From NCBI GenBank assembly GCA_014379625.1, contig JACMLJ010000095.1, positions 124,001-188,000 of the forward strand: DNA of 64,000 nt, written 5' to 3'. Both the position numbers and the translations under genes were made by a program. Shown in pieces: positions 1-8,472 of this stretch (the stretch's first letter is position 1; each line of letters opens with the position of its first letter). Under the pieces are notes generated by a model that made no database searches, was not told the DNA's origin, and saw only the letters and a program-made list of their open reading frames with translations. Source of the stretch: Ferruginibacter sp. (lineage in GTDB: Bacteria > Bacteroidota > Bacteroidia > Chitinophagales > Chitinophagaceae).

Positions 1-1
1 G

Positions 2-316
2 CGCTTATTAGCTGATGCAGGTATTATCCGTAACCGCCTGAAAGTAAATGCTGCTATTGAAAATGCAAAAACCATTCTCACCCTTCAAAAAGATTTTGGC
101 TCTTTTAAAAACTGGCTGGATGGGCATCATCCTAAAAGCAAAAATGAATGGACCTTGCTTTTTAAAAAAACCTTTCGTTTTACGGGTGGTGAAATAGTTA
201 ACGAATTTTTATTGAGCACGGGTTATTTACCCGGCGCCCATCACGAAGGTTGTGCCATTTATAAAAAAGTTATACAATCAAAACCGTCATGGAAAACAAT
301 TAAAAATCATGAGTAA
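2..316 (+). CDS. tag: DNA-3-methyladenine glycosylase I, C-terminal part (5' end outside window)
   Basis: The gene is cut by the left window edge; about 104 C-terminal residues are visible. The family removes 3-methyladenine from alkylated DNA as the first step of base excision repair. The visible part has the family features AGIIRNRLKVNAAIENA near its start, an F-xx-W stretch, a KKTFRFTGGEIVNEFL segment and the zinc-binding GAHHEGC close to the end. The stop codon lies inside the first codons of the next gene, so the two genes overlap by 8 bases and are probably co-transcribed. Identity is from remembered family motifs; the catalytic N-terminal part is not visible. Confidence 0.85.
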   Translation, partial: RLLADAGIIRNRLKVNAAIENAKTILTLQKDFGSFKNWLDGHHPKSKNEWTLLFKKTFRFTGGEIVNEFLLSTGYLPGAHHEGCAIYKKVIQSKPSWKTIKNHE

Positions 317-896
317 AAAAATTGTTATACTCGGCCCTGAAAGCACTGGTAAAAGCACATTGTGCGCTTTATTGGCCGAATATTACAAAACAGGCTGGGT
401 TAAAGAGTATGCCCGGGAATATTTACTGGTTAACGGAACCAATTATTCATACGATAATTTGCTGGAAATAGCAAGTGGGCAAATAGCTTTGGAAGATTCA
501 GCTAAGAGTTTGCAGGATTCCGGCGCTACGGTTTTAGCGCCCATTGCAATCGCAGACGCTAACCCTGCGCCCGAAACCAATACAGCTAAATTTATTTTTA
601 TTGATACCAATATGTACGTGCTAAAAGTGTGGTGTGAATTTGTTTTTGGCAAATGCCATCACTGGATATTGAACCAGATTGCAGAAAGAAAATACGACTT
701 GTATTTACTATGCGATATCGATTTACCCTGGGTGAAAGATGAACTCAGGGAATATCCCGACCTACAAACAAGGGAAATACTGTATCATCATTATAAAGAT
801 ATTATGGTAAATCAAACAGTACCCTGGGTAAATATCAACGGAAGTTATAGTGAACGCTTACAAAAAGCTGTAAAGGCGGTTGACTCGCTAAACTGA
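309..896 (+). CDS. NadR-like ATP-binding kinase
   Basis: A 195-residue P-loop protein. It begins MSKKIVILGPESTGKST with a Walker A motif at residues 8-16, followed by the KEYAREYL segment typical of the ribosylnicotinamide kinase domain of NadR, and a central FIDTN motif. In the family this domain phosphorylates nicotinamide riboside for NAD salvage. No adenylyltransferase domain is fused, so it is a kinase-only version. An in-frame upstream start at 252 would add 19 residues lying wholly inside the tag reading frame; the ATG overlapping the tag stop is preferred because it places the P-loop at the very N-terminus. An Ala/Pro-rich insertion (IAIADANPAPETN) before FIDTN looks like a lineage-specific loop. 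The substrate is inferred, not proven. Confidence 0.75.
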   Translation: MSKKIVILGPESTGKSTLCALLAEYYKTGWVKEYAREYLLVNGTNYSYDNLLEIASGQIALEDSAKSLQDSGATVLAPIAIADANPAPETNTAKFIFIDTNMYVLKVWCEFVFGKCHHWILNQIAERKYDLYLLCDIDLPWVKDELREYPDLQTREILYHHYKDIMVNQTVPWVNINGSYSERLQKAVKAVDSLN

Positions 897-897
897 G

Positions 898-1989
898 TCA
901 AAACCAACCCTGTTTTCTAAACATCCGGAGCATTGCCAATGGCACAAACAACATCAGTCCCACCGAAATAAAAAAGCCCCATTTACTGTGCAGCAGGGGA
1001 ATGATATCAAAGTTCATTCCGAAGATCCCACCAATTACCGTGGCGGGGGCGAGTAAACAGGTAACGATGGCCATTACTTTCATTACCTCGTTCATCTTTA
1101 AATTTACATTACTCAGGTACAGATCGTGTAAGTTCATCATCATATCGCGGTAGTTTTCCGCCAGGTCATTGGCCTGTACAATATGATCATATACATCTTT
1201 GAAATATTTTTCTGTTTTTTCTTCAATCAATTCACTTTCGCTTCGCAATATTCCATTTACCAGTTCACGAACGGGTGCAACACTGCGTTTGAGAATAATC
1301 ATTTCTTTTCGCAGCATATTTATTTTAGCAAGGCTGCGCTTATTGGAATTGCGCACAATATCCTCTTCCAGTGTTTCTATTCTTTCGCCCAGTTTCTCCA
1401 TCACCACATAATAGTTATCAACGATCATATCGATCAGTGAATAGAATAAAAAATCAGGGCCGTTCTGACGTATTTTACTTCCGTTGATCTTTAGTTTTTC
1501 ACGCAGTGGGTTAAATACATCCCTGAATTCATCTTCCTGGAAACTAATCACGAAATTTTTACCCAATACGATACTGATCTGTTCTATTTCAACAGCAGAA
1601 TCCTTTTCATTGAAATACATCATATTCAGCACACAAAACAGCAATCCATCTATCTCATCCATTTTTGGCCGCTGGCCGATGCTTAGTATATCTTCTGTAA
1701 TGAGGTAATGTATACCATACTTGTTACAAATGGTTTCCACATCCGATTTACGCAAGCCATCTACATTTAACCAGGTGGTACGCGGAGATTCTATATAAGC
1801 ATAACAGGAAGGCAGATCCGTTAATTCCCTTATATCAATCTGCCGGCTATCGTAATCATATACAAAAAGTTTTATGGATTCCGGTTCTTTTCTTGCAGCC
1901 ACCGCAGTAGGGTTTACCTGCAATACTTTTTTTGTACGCAGCAATTCCAAAGGGTTCAATAAATAAGAAAAATAATTACGGGTGTGCAT
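898..1989 (-). CDS. corA: CorA-type magnesium/cobalt transporter
   Basis: A 363-residue CorA-family divalent-cation channel of the inner membrane. The long N-terminal cytoplasmic part ends in a helical stalk (about residues 180-300), followed by two membrane helices separated by the signature GMNF at the end of the first helix (GGIFGMNF). The usual short C-terminal basic tail (RMFRKQGWF) is present. The family conducts Mg2+ and sometimes Co2+ or Ni2+ down the membrane potential as a pentamer. It converges with the NadR-like gene, with only one base between the two stop codons. The full family length and intact signature make the call secure; the transported metal is inferred. Confidence 0.93.
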   Translation of the reverse strand: MHTRNYFSYLLNPLELLRTKKVLQVNPTAVAARKEPESIKLFVYDYDSRQIDIRELTDLPSCYAYIESPRTTWLNVDGLRKSDVETICNKYGIHYLITEDILSIGQRPKMDEIDGLLFCVLNMMYFNEKDSAVEIEQISIVLGKNFVISFQEDEFRDVFNPLREKLKINGSKIRQNGPDFLFYSLIDMIVDNYYVVMEKLGERIETLEEDIVRNSNKRSLAKINMLRKEMIILKRSVAPVRELVNGILRSESELIEEKTEKYFKDVYDHIVQANDLAENYRDMMMNLHDLYLSNVNLKMNEVMKVMAIVTCLLAPATVIGGIFGMNFDIIPLLHSKWGFFISVGLMLFVPLAMLRMFRKQGWF

Positions 1990-2046
1990 ATAAAAAAATT
2001 AATAAACAAAATCAGGCACTTCCAATTGGTAATTTTTTTTAACTAT

Positions 2047-2074
2047 CAAAAAAACCGAAGTTAATTACTTCGGT
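2047..2074 (-). terminator. Rho-independent terminator of the NTF2-like lipoprotein gene
   Basis: The inverted repeat ACCGAAGT / ACTTCGGT with a 5-base loop is followed on the minus strand by a run of seven T. It starts 19 bases after the stop codon of the NTF2-like lipoprotein gene. Confidence 0.85.
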
Positions 2075-2093
2075 CAGGTGATGGATAAAAATT

Positions 2094-2606
2094 TTACTTT
2101 TTTGCCGGTGGTGGTGGCATGTCTGTATTCCATATATCCCGGTGCATTTTCCATTTCCCGTTTTCCGCTTTCCAAATCACGATATATTTACCTTTATCTA
2201 TCACCTGGTCTTTATCAGCAAACACTTCATAACTGCCGGTTTCCGCTACAGCTTCATTACCGCCTGTTACTTCATCGGTGGTTAGTTTAACATTACGGAT
2301 TCCCATTTTGTACCCTCCGTAAAAATAAGCGTTAATCTCCTGTGCACCGCAGATCTTTGGCATATTGGTTGGATTGATACAGGCATCGCTTGTATAACAA
2401 TTTGCAAATTTGGTTGAATCTCCTGTAGCGAAACTTTCACCAAAAACCTTATTGCCCGCGGCGATGGCCTCCTTTACCGAATCAAGACTAAAAGTTGAAA
2501 CAGGGGTATTGATGCCGGGCTTTTCCGGCGCATTTGTACAGGAACTAAAAACAGCATTTACTCCAATCAATACTATTGCTGTAAATTTTAAAAAAGATTG
2601 TCTCAT
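2094..2606 (-). CDS. NTF2-like (DUF4440/SnoaL-type) lipoprotein
   Basis: A 170-residue exported protein. The N-terminus is a lipoprotein signal with lipobox FSSC and Cys23, so the mature protein is probably anchored in a membrane. The mature part has the length and pattern of a single NTF2-like cone domain: an early helix (VKEAIAAGNKVFGESFATGD) followed by strands ending in GKYIVIWKAENGKWKMHRDIW, typical of DUF4440/SnoaL-like proteins. The ATG used here gives a clean signal peptide; an in-frame start 12 codons upstream would put charged residues before it. No catalytic role can be assigned: many family members are uncharacterised and some bind small ligands. It ends in its own terminator. Confidence 0.75.
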   Translation of the reverse strand: MRQSFLKFTAIVLIGVNAVFSSCTNAPEKPGINTPVSTFSLDSVKEAIAAGNKVFGESFATGDSTKFANCYTSDACINPTNMPKICGAQEINAYFYGGYKMGIRNVKLTTDEVTGGNEAVAETGSYEVFADKDQVIDKGKYIVIWKAENGKWKMHRDIWNTDMPPPPAKK

Positions 2607-2801
2607 ATTTTTAAATGCTTTAGAAATACAAAATAGAAACATTACCTGACATTTAAAAGCTGGGCAGCCTGTATTTTTGTAGTAAGAAAAGATTAATAAA
2701 ATATTGCCGGCGAGCGATATACCTTTTATTAGTTACCCATTTTTATTGAGCTGAGCCGAAGATGTTATGTTATCACCTCGGGGATATATTTTTCGGGCTA
2801 T

Positions 2802-4067
2802 TTACTTGTTTCCTGTGCGTTGTGTTCCATATCCTCTTCTTCCGCCCCTGTCGGATGAATGAAAGTTGTTTCCCTGTTTCCTAAACTCCGGCTTTTTTGG
2901 CCCCGTGGTTTGCGGAACAAAAGCACCCGCGCTTAAAGGGTAAGGATGGCTATCCACAACCGGGATACTCTTTCCGATCAGTTTTTGAATATCTTTTAAT
3001 TCGGTTCTTTCTTCGGCATCGCAAAAGGAAAAAGCGATCCCTGTATTACCGGCCCTTCCGGTACGGCCGATACGATGTACATAGGTTTCGGGTACATTGG
3101 GTAATTCAAAATTTATCACATGGGTAAGCTCATCAATGTCAATACCCCTTGCGGCTATATCCGTAGCCACCAACACCCTCAGCTTACCGGCTTTAAAACT
3201 GCTTAATGCGTGTTGTCTTGCGTTTTGCGATTTATTCCCGTGTATGGCTGCCGCCGTAATGTTCTCTTTATGCAAGATTTTTACTACTTTATCAGCTCCG
3301 TGTTTGGTGCGGGTAAAAACCAGCGCAGTAACTATTTTCTCAGTTTTTAAAAGGTACAAAAGCAGTCCCGGTTTATTATTCTTATCTACAAAGAACAAAC
3401 TTTGATCGATCGCATCTACAGTAGATGAAACCGGAGTTACCGCTACTTTTACAGGATTGGTCAATAAAACATTAGCAAGGGTTTGTATCTCGGTGGGCAT
3501 TGTAGCGGAGAAAAAAAGTGTTTGCCTTTTGACGGGCAATTTAATAATGACCCTTTTCACATCGTGGATGAACCCCATGTCCAGCATCCGGTCTGCTTCA
3601 TCCAGTACAAATATTTTTAAATTTTGTAAGCCAATAAAACCCTGGCTCATCAAATCCAGTAACCTGCCCGGGGTTGCAATTAAAATATCTACACCATTTC
3701 TTAACTGGTTGGTCTGGTGAAGCTGAGAAACACCGCCAAATATTACCGCATGTGTAAGACCGGTATACTTTCCATAAGCTGCAAAGCTTTCATCAATCTG
3801 GATGGCGAGCTCACGGGTTGGTGTAAGTATCAGCGCTTTTATTTGTTTACGGCCACGTTCCTGTTCCTTTTCCCCGTGCAAAATTTGCAAAATAGGAATG
3901 GCGAAAGCAGCGGTTTTTCCCGTACCGGTTTGTGCACAACCCAGCAAATCCCTTCTTTCGAGTACCAGCGGGATAGATTGCTGCTGGATAGGCGTGGGTG
4001 TAGTGTATCCTTCATCGGCCAGGGCTTTCAGGATTGGTTCAATTAATTCTAATTTTCTAAATGCCAT
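2802..4067 (-). CDS. rhlE: DEAD-box RNA helicase, RhlE type
   Basis: A 421-residue ATP-dependent RNA helicase with the complete motif set: Q motif (YTTPTPIQQQSIP, about 21-33), motif I AQTGTGKT (45-52), PTRELAIQ, TPGRLLDL, DEAD in VLDEADRML, SAT in FFSATMP, and HRIGRTGRAG as motif VI. After the two RecA-like domains comes a short basic, Gly/Arg-rich tail (RGGRRGYGTQRTGNK) that probably aids RNA binding. The family unwinds short RNA duplexes in ribosome assembly and mRNA turnover and often responds to cold. A -7 promoter element about 115 bases upstream predicts a long untranslated leader, which would suit post-transcriptional control. The rhlE symbol rests on overall likeness. Confidence 0.92.
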   Translation of the reverse strand: MAFRKLELIEPILKALADEGYTTPTPIQQQSIPLVLERRDLLGCAQTGTGKTAAFAIPILQILHGEKEQERGRKQIKALILTPTRELAIQIDESFAAYGKYTGLTHAVIFGGVSQLHQTNQLRNGVDILIATPGRLLDLMSQGFIGLQNLKIFVLDEADRMLDMGFIHDVKRVIIKLPVKRQTLFFSATMPTEIQTLANVLLTNPVKVAVTPVSSTVDAIDQSLFFVDKNNKPGLLLYLLKTEKIVTALVFTRTKHGADKVVKILHKENITAAAIHGNKSQNARQHALSSFKAGKLRVLVATDIAARGIDIDELTHVINFELPNVPETYVHRIGRTGRAGNTGIAFSFCDAEERTELKDIQKLIGKSIPVVDSHPYPLSAGAFVPQTTGPKKPEFRKQGNNFHSSDRGGRRGYGTQRTGNK

Positions 4068-4181
4068 TGAATGGTTTAATTTTTATAAAGGCTGGCAAAG
4101 ACGTTGCATTTTCTGAATCAGCGGGAAATTTTTTACCACACCGGCTTACAACCTGCCGTATTTTTTGAGTGGTGTAGGGCG

Positions 4182-4189
4182 CAAAGGTA
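4182..4189 (-). promoter_or_regulatory. -7 promoter element for the DEAD-box helicase gene
   Basis: Reads TACCTTTG on the minus strand, an exact match to the Bacteroidota TAnnTTTG element. No clear -33 TTTG is seen. Transcription from here would leave a leader of roughly 110 bases. Confidence 0.5.
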
Positions 4190-4340
4190 GTGTTTTGTTT
4201 TGGATGAGCTTTCTTAGCGGTTGATGGTGATTTTTATTCATCAAATGTCATTTAAACGTACAAAGAAATTTTTAATTTCCCCCTTAGCTTTTTGATAAAA
4301 CTATACTTTATGGTAATCGTACTGAAATTTTATACCGGCA

Positions 4341-4372
4341 TAAAAAAATAAGGAGCAGTTTTAACCGCTCCT
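4341..4372 (-). terminator. Rho-independent terminator of the fasciclin gene
   Basis: On the minus strand the stem AGGAGC...GCTCCT with a 10-base loop, itself partly pairable (GGTT/AACT), is followed by TATTTTTTT. It lies about 30 bases after the fasciclin stop codon. Confidence 0.8.
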
Positions 4373-4402
4373 CATTGTATTGTAGATTTGTTAACCCATT
4401 AG

Positions 4403-4999
4403 TTATTTAGGCAATAATACTCCATCAATCACATGTGTTACTCCGTTACTTGACACTACATCTGCAATTGTAACTACAGCGCCGTTAATCTTTACTACCC
4501 CGTCTTTAACAGATACCGTCAGTTCACCGCCCTGAACCGTCTTTAACTTTTGACCATCTTTGAGATCTGCCGCCTTTAATGCACCCGGAACTACATGAAA
4601 AGTTAAGACCTTGGTTAAGTCCGCTTTCTTTTCGGCCTTCAACAATCCTTCCACAGTACCTTTTGGCAATTTGTCAAATGCTTCATTAGTAGGGGCAAAA
4701 ACGGTAAAAGGACCGGCTCCACTTAATGTTTCTACTAAACCCGCGGCTTTTACTGCTGCTACCAGGGTGGTATGGTCAGCAGAACCGACAGCATTTTCCA
4801 CAATATTTTTCGATGGAACCATTTTGGCGCCACCTACCATTACACCTTCCTCTTCTTTAGGTGTCATGGGCTGTTCCGCAACAGTGTTTGATGTATCTTT
4901 TGTTTCTGCAGCCGGTGTTTCAGTTGAGCTATTGCAAGCTACCAGCAAGGTTCCCGCTACTGCAGTTAACATTACATAAGACAGAAAATTCTTTTTCAT
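4403..4999 (-). CDS. Fasciclin (FAS1) domain lipoprotein
   Basis: A 198-residue exported protein with a lipoprotein signal (lipobox LLVAC, Cys22), an Ala/Thr/Glu-rich linker to about residue 60 and one complete FAS1 domain to the end. The domain shows the H1 box (SADHTTLVAAVKAAGLVETL), GPFTVFAPTNEAFDKLP, LTFHVVPGALKAADL and the final GVTHVIDGVLLPK. FAS1 domains serve as adhesion or matrix modules on cell surfaces; bacterial single-domain forms are mostly uncharacterised. It is monocistronic, with a 200-base upstream region and its own terminator. Confidence 0.92.
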   Translation of the reverse strand: MKKNFLSYVMLTAVAGTLLVACNSSTETPAAETKDTSNTVAEQPMTPKEEEGVMVGGAKMVPSKNIVENAVGSADHTTLVAAVKAAGLVETLSGAGPFTVFAPTNEAFDKLPKGTVEGLLKAEKKADLTKVLTFHVVPGALKAADLKDGQKLKTVQGGELTVSVKDGVVKINGAVVTIADVVSSNGVTHVIDGVLLPK

Positions 5000-5148
5000 A
5001 AATAGGTGTTTTTAAAATGATTTTTTAATAATAGCCTTAACACCTACGATTAATTATTGTTGGCGGTTTCAATAATTAATTTTGTAAAACCTTGTGATTA
5101 CAATGCGACAAAAACTGCCAAATTGCCGCATTTTGTTAGTTTTTCCAT

Positions 5149-5173
5149 AAAAAAACCGGCACATAGCACCGGT
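5149..5173 (-). terminator. Rho-independent terminator of the kdnB-like gene
   Basis: On the minus strand ACCGG...CCGGT with a loop of about 9 bases is followed by a run of T. It sits 30 bases downstream of the dehydrogenase stop codon. Confidence 0.8.
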
Positions 5174-5202
5174 GATCAATCAAACAAAAAATTATGGTAC
5201 TC

Positions 5203-6276
5203 TCATAAGCGCTCATACAGCTTTCTCAATCTATCGCGGTTCATGAGCTTTTCCCAATCCTTACCCAGCGCATTTTCCCAAAGCGGTTTCATAACCAACG
5301 ATACATCAATCATTTTGTCAAATTGTTCATCCGTAAGGTTGGCACAAATATTTCTGGGAATATCGACCTGGTTTTTTTCCACCATATATTTAAACTCTCT
5401 TACACCTTCGGGGTAAAACTCCTCAAGTTGATTAAATACAATACAATTGCCGATGCCATGTTTTATACCTAATAAATAGCTCAGGCCATAGCTAACAGCG
5501 TGGGCCACCCCTACCTGTGAGTATGCAATGCTCATCCCTCCATCGTAGGATGCCATCATTAATTTATCATCGCTCTCCTCATCCCAGCTATCTTTATTTA
5601 CGTACACTTCCCGGCAAAGTTGCAAAGCCTTTTCACCATAGCTTTTGCTAAATTCATTCAGGTATGTGCCGGTAAGGCTTTCTATACAATGAATATAACA
5701 ATCCATCCCTGTGTAAAAACGTTGGTTGACCGGTGCATTCGCGGTAAGTTCCGGATCGAGTATTATCTGATCGAAAGGTGTAAAATCCGAATTCATACCC
5801 AGTTTTTTTTCGGGGCCAGTAAGTACCGTTGTTCTGCTTACTTCTGCCCCGGTTCCACTTAAAGTAGGTATTCCGGCTTTATACACGCCCGGGCATTTTA
5901 CCAGGTCCCATCCCTGGTAGTCTGCACTGCTGCCGGGATTAGTCATCATTAATGAAACGGCTTTTGCCAGGTCCATAGCGGAGCCGCCGCCAATACCAAT
6001 TACACCACTAACAGAACCAAACTCTTCTTTCAATTGACTGGCGATGCTGTCCACATAGCTTGTCTTAGGCTCATAGGTTACATCTACAAAAATTATTTTA
6101 TCTTTTCCTTTTGCAGGAACCCTTTTCGCCAATTCTTTTCCTTCGAAAAAATGATCCACCAGGAATATCATGGGGGCGCCCCCCTTACGGTTGGGTAGCA
6201 ATATTTCGTCTAATTGGTTAAATGCACCACGTCCATATATAACGTAGCCAACCATTTTGAAGTTTCTGAAATTCAT
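5203..6276 (-). CDS. kdnB: Iron-containing alcohol dehydrogenase, KdnB-like (3-deoxy-octulosonate 8-oxidase)
   Basis: A 357-residue group III iron-type alcohol dehydrogenase. It follows the remembered Shewanella KdnB sequence closely across its length: MNFRNFKMV start, YGRGAFNQLDEIL, GIGGGSAMDLAKAVSLM (nucleotide binding), YQGWDL, GIPTLSGTGAEVSRTTVL, FYTGMDCYIHCIESL, SYGLSYLLGIKHGIGNC and EEFYPEGV. KdnB oxidises the C8 hydroxyl of Kdo so that the aminotransferase KdnA can make 8-amino-Kdo for lipopolysaccharide. The metal-binding Asp/His positions appear kept. KdnA is not in this window, and neighbours are unrelated, so partner and pathway are inference. It is followed by a strong terminator and looks monocistronic. 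Confidence 0.8.
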   Translation of the reverse strand: MNFRNFKMVGYVIYGRGAFNQLDEILLPNRKGGAPMIFLVDHFFEGKELAKRVPAKGKDKIIFVDVTYEPKTSYVDSIASQLKEEFGSVSGVIGIGGGSAMDLAKAVSLMMTNPGSSADYQGWDLVKCPGVYKAGIPTLSGTGAEVSRTTVLTGPEKKLGMNSDFTPFDQIILDPELTANAPVNQRFYTGMDCYIHCIESLTGTYLNEFSKSYGEKALQLCREVYVNKDSWDEESDDKLMMASYDGGMSIAYSQVGVAHAVSYGLSYLLGIKHGIGNCIVFNQLEEFYPEGVREFKYMVEKNQVDIPRNICANLTDEQFDKMIDVSLVMKPLWENALGKDWEKLMNRDRLRKLYERL

Positions 6277-6464
6277 ACTGCAATTTCGAATAAAAACAGC
6301 AACTTTTGGGGAAAGATTTTATTTAAGAAATCAGGAAGCTGCCGTTTTTTTGTAATTTTTTATCCGTTGATTAATTTCCGGAAAGATATGCGATAATCAT
6401 CATGGCACTGCCATGAAAAGCCATAATTTGGAACAAATAAATATTATACCCTTTAGCGGTAGTT

Positions 6465-7088
6465 TTACTTTGAAACCCGCTTTTTTACTAAATCAGTGTC
6501 AATGCCGCCTGACTTCATTTTTTGCTCTGCTTCTGCTTCAATCTGCCTTTTTAGCTCAAACAGTGTTTCGTCAAATAAAACATATTTATCCATCATATAA
6601 GTCATATCGTATTCAATTTCCTCCCAGGTTGAAAAGTTAGCATGGTTGTGTTGTAATTGAACCTCTAATTTATCCAATGCATTTGCCACTTTAGCTTCAT
6701 AAGTTTCCTTGTTTTCGAACTCGTAAAACAAGTCATAAATTTCTTGTCCGTTTGTTTCTGTTAGCATGAAACGCAGATTTTCAATTGCCCGTTTTTCCTT
6801 TTCAATTTTCTGGATTTTAATTTCCGGGTTCCTTAAAATTTCCAAAGCAGAAATATCGCTGGCTTCTGCTTCAACCAGGTCATGAAGTATTATCATCTTC
6901 AAAAGCCGGGCGGTATCTATTTTATACTTTAATAAAGGCTCAATCAAAACAGCCATTAACGACATTCTCCAGGTGTGCTCAGCCACGCTTTCCTGCCTGC
7001 CATTAGAAGTATAACTATGCCGGAGTTCAAATTTCAGGCGCTCGGCAAGGGTGAGGACTTTTAGAATTGAAGTGATTTGTTTTTCCAT
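6465..7088 (-). CDS. HD-domain phosphohydrolase, YfbR-like
   Basis: A 207-residue HD-domain protein. Metal-binding residues are visible as H38 in VAEHTWRMSLM, the H69-D70 pair in IILHDLVEAEASD, and a downstream acidic helix. The arrangement RHSYTSNGRQESVAEHTWRM is that of the HD_3/YfbR group, some of which are 5'-deoxynucleotidases that dephosphorylate dNMPs; others are uncharacterised. The C-terminal third is a charged helical region (LEVQLQHNHANFSTWEEIEYD). It sits in a minus-strand series, 38 bases upstream of which lies the end of mtgA; no functional link is evident. The activity assignment is by family only. Confidence 0.75.
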   Translation of the reverse strand: MEKQITSILKVLTLAERLKFELRHSYTSNGRQESVAEHTWRMSLMAVLIEPLLKYKIDTARLLKMIILHDLVEAEASDISALEILRNPEIKIQKIEKEKRAIENLRFMLTETNGQEIYDLFYEFENKETYEAKVANALDKLEVQLQHNHANFSTWEEIEYDMTYMMDKYVLFDETLFELKRQIEAEAEQKMKSGGIDTDLVKKRVSK

Positions 7089-7126
7089 ATCTCAATTTAA
7101 TTATTAAGACCTTGGCATTCAAGATC

Positions 7127-7807
7127 TTATTTTATCATCTTTTGTATATCCTCGCCTCCCTGCAGGTTATTCATTTGCCGCATAATATCATCGTAACGCA
7201 GCAATACTTTTTTACTGATGGGTTTTACCGTATACATTTTAGGGTTAGGTAAACTGGCAGCTATTTTAGCGGCTTCGCTCCTGGTAAGCTCCTTCGCGTT
7301 TTTATTAAAATAGGCTTTTGATGCAGCCTGTATTCCGAAAATACCCTTCCCCATTTCGGCTACATTTAAGTAGGTTTCCAAAATTCGCTTTTTACTCCAG
7401 AGGGTTTCAATCATAAAGGTAAAATATACCTCCAGCCCCTTTCGGATAAAACCTCCGCCCTGCCATAAAAAAACATTTTTTGCTACCTGCTGGCTGATAG
7501 TGCTTGCGCCCCTTCTCCTGTTAGGATGTTTTTCATTATACCTGATGGCTTTTTCTATGGCTTTCAAATCAAACCCATCGTGCTCAGGGAATAACTGGTC
7601 TTCACTGGCCATCACTGCAAGTTTAATATTTGGTCCCATTTGATCAAAACCAATATAATCTCTTTTTAATCCATAGCCTTGTAACTGGCTTACCACCTGG
7701 GTAAGTGTAACCGGCGGATTTACCCATTTACAAAGGAGGATATAAAACAATTGAAACAGGAACAGGAACAGAAAAATCTTTTTGAAAATGCGCCAGGCTT
7801 TTTGCAT
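7127..7807 (-). CDS. mtgA: Monofunctional peptidoglycan glycosyltransferase
   Basis: A 226-residue GT51 transglycosylase that polymerises lipid II into glycan strands at the outer face of the inner membrane. One N-terminal membrane helix (about residues 9-27) precedes the catalytic domain. Signatures are AVMASEDQLFPEHDGFD with catalytic Glu69, RRGASTISQQVAKNVFLW, KKRILETYLNVAEMGKGIFG with the second acidic residue, and AAKIAASLPNP. There is no transpeptidase domain, and the length fits MtgA rather than a class A PBP. The ATG start leaves only about eight residues before the membrane helix, as usual. Confidence 0.94.
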   Translation of the reverse strand: MQKAWRIFKKIFLFLFLFQLFYILLCKWVNPPVTLTQVVSQLQGYGLKRDYIGFDQMGPNIKLAVMASEDQLFPEHDGFDLKAIEKAIRYNEKHPNRRRGASTISQQVAKNVFLWQGGGFIRKGLEVYFTFMIETLWSKKRILETYLNVAEMGKGIFGIQAASKAYFNKNAKELTRSEAAKIAASLPNPKMYTVKPISKKVLLRYDDIMRQMNNLQGGEDIQKMIK

Positions 7808-7873
7808 ATTGGACCAATTGACATGTATGTTGATTCGCGTAAAGCGCTTTTTTAGATTTTGCGCAAAAAATAA

Positions 7874-8428
7874 TTACAGTTTTTTATTATCCGAAATCCC
7901 CAGGTAAACCAAAGAATATCTTTTTCCGATAACCATTCCTTTGCCACCGGTTTTGGCCATTACATATCCAACTGTGGCTAAGGAAGCAGATACAATCAAC
8001 AATGCCGGGCTAAATTTATCCCTGTCAACCAAAAAAACCACTCCGCTTGCTACAGTAAGCAATACACCTCCACCCATCAGACTGGCAGCGCTGGCAGATA
8101 AATTAAATCGCCGCCCGGTTTTACCAATAACCTTTACCTGGTTATAATGATATTTATAATAGTAGGTTGTAACGGTATCCAATACATATACTCCTAATTG
8201 GGTGGGGGTTTGCCGGATGACGTACTGTTTCAAAAACAATGAATCATTCTTTATTTTTATGATATTGGCACTGATATAAGCGCCGGTGGTAGTGGTAAGA
8301 TCGATGGCGGTTCCGGCAAAATATCTTTTAATGGTTTTATTATTCCTTTTCAGCAGAATAACATCTGAAGACTGGCCAAATGTTTGGTTCCCAAATAAAA
8401 AAAGCAGGATGAGCAGTATACGGTTCAT
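7874..8428 (-). CDS. Exported hypothetical protein with C-terminal hydrophobic segments
   Basis: A 184-residue protein that I do not recognise. The preferred ATG gives a typical signal peptide (MNRILLILLFLFGNQTFGQ, cleavage after GQ); 12 extra codons upstream would spoil it. The middle (LLKRNNKTIKRYFAGTAIDLTTTTG... IIKIKNDSLFLKQYVIR) is beta-rich and resembles small Bacteroidota proteins that follow a ligand-or-scaffold pattern of short strands. Two hydrophobic stretches (about 115-133 and 140-156) could be membrane helices. It ends with a short charged tail. It lies 44 bases downstream of the LysE-type gene on the same strand, so co-transcription is possible. Confidence 0.65.
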   Translation of the reverse strand: MNRILLILLFLFGNQTFGQSSDVILLKRNNKTIKRYFAGTAIDLTTTTGAYISANIIKIKNDSLFLKQYVIRQTPTQLGVYVLDTVTTYYYKYHYNQVKVIGKTGRRFNLSASAASLMGGGVLLTVASGVVFLVDRDKFSPALLIVSASLATVGYVMAKTGGKGMVIGKRYSLVYLGISDNKKL

Positions 8429-8472
8429 GTTGTAAAATAAAGAGTGGTAAGGTAAAACAAACAAATGATTTG

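Larger units (their letters stand above)
4068..4402 (-). other. Intergenic region: leader of the DEAD-box helicase and FAS1 terminator
   Basis: No gene is seen. The left half would be the 5' leader of the helicase mRNA and the right end holds the terminator of the fasciclin gene. Confidence 0.5.
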
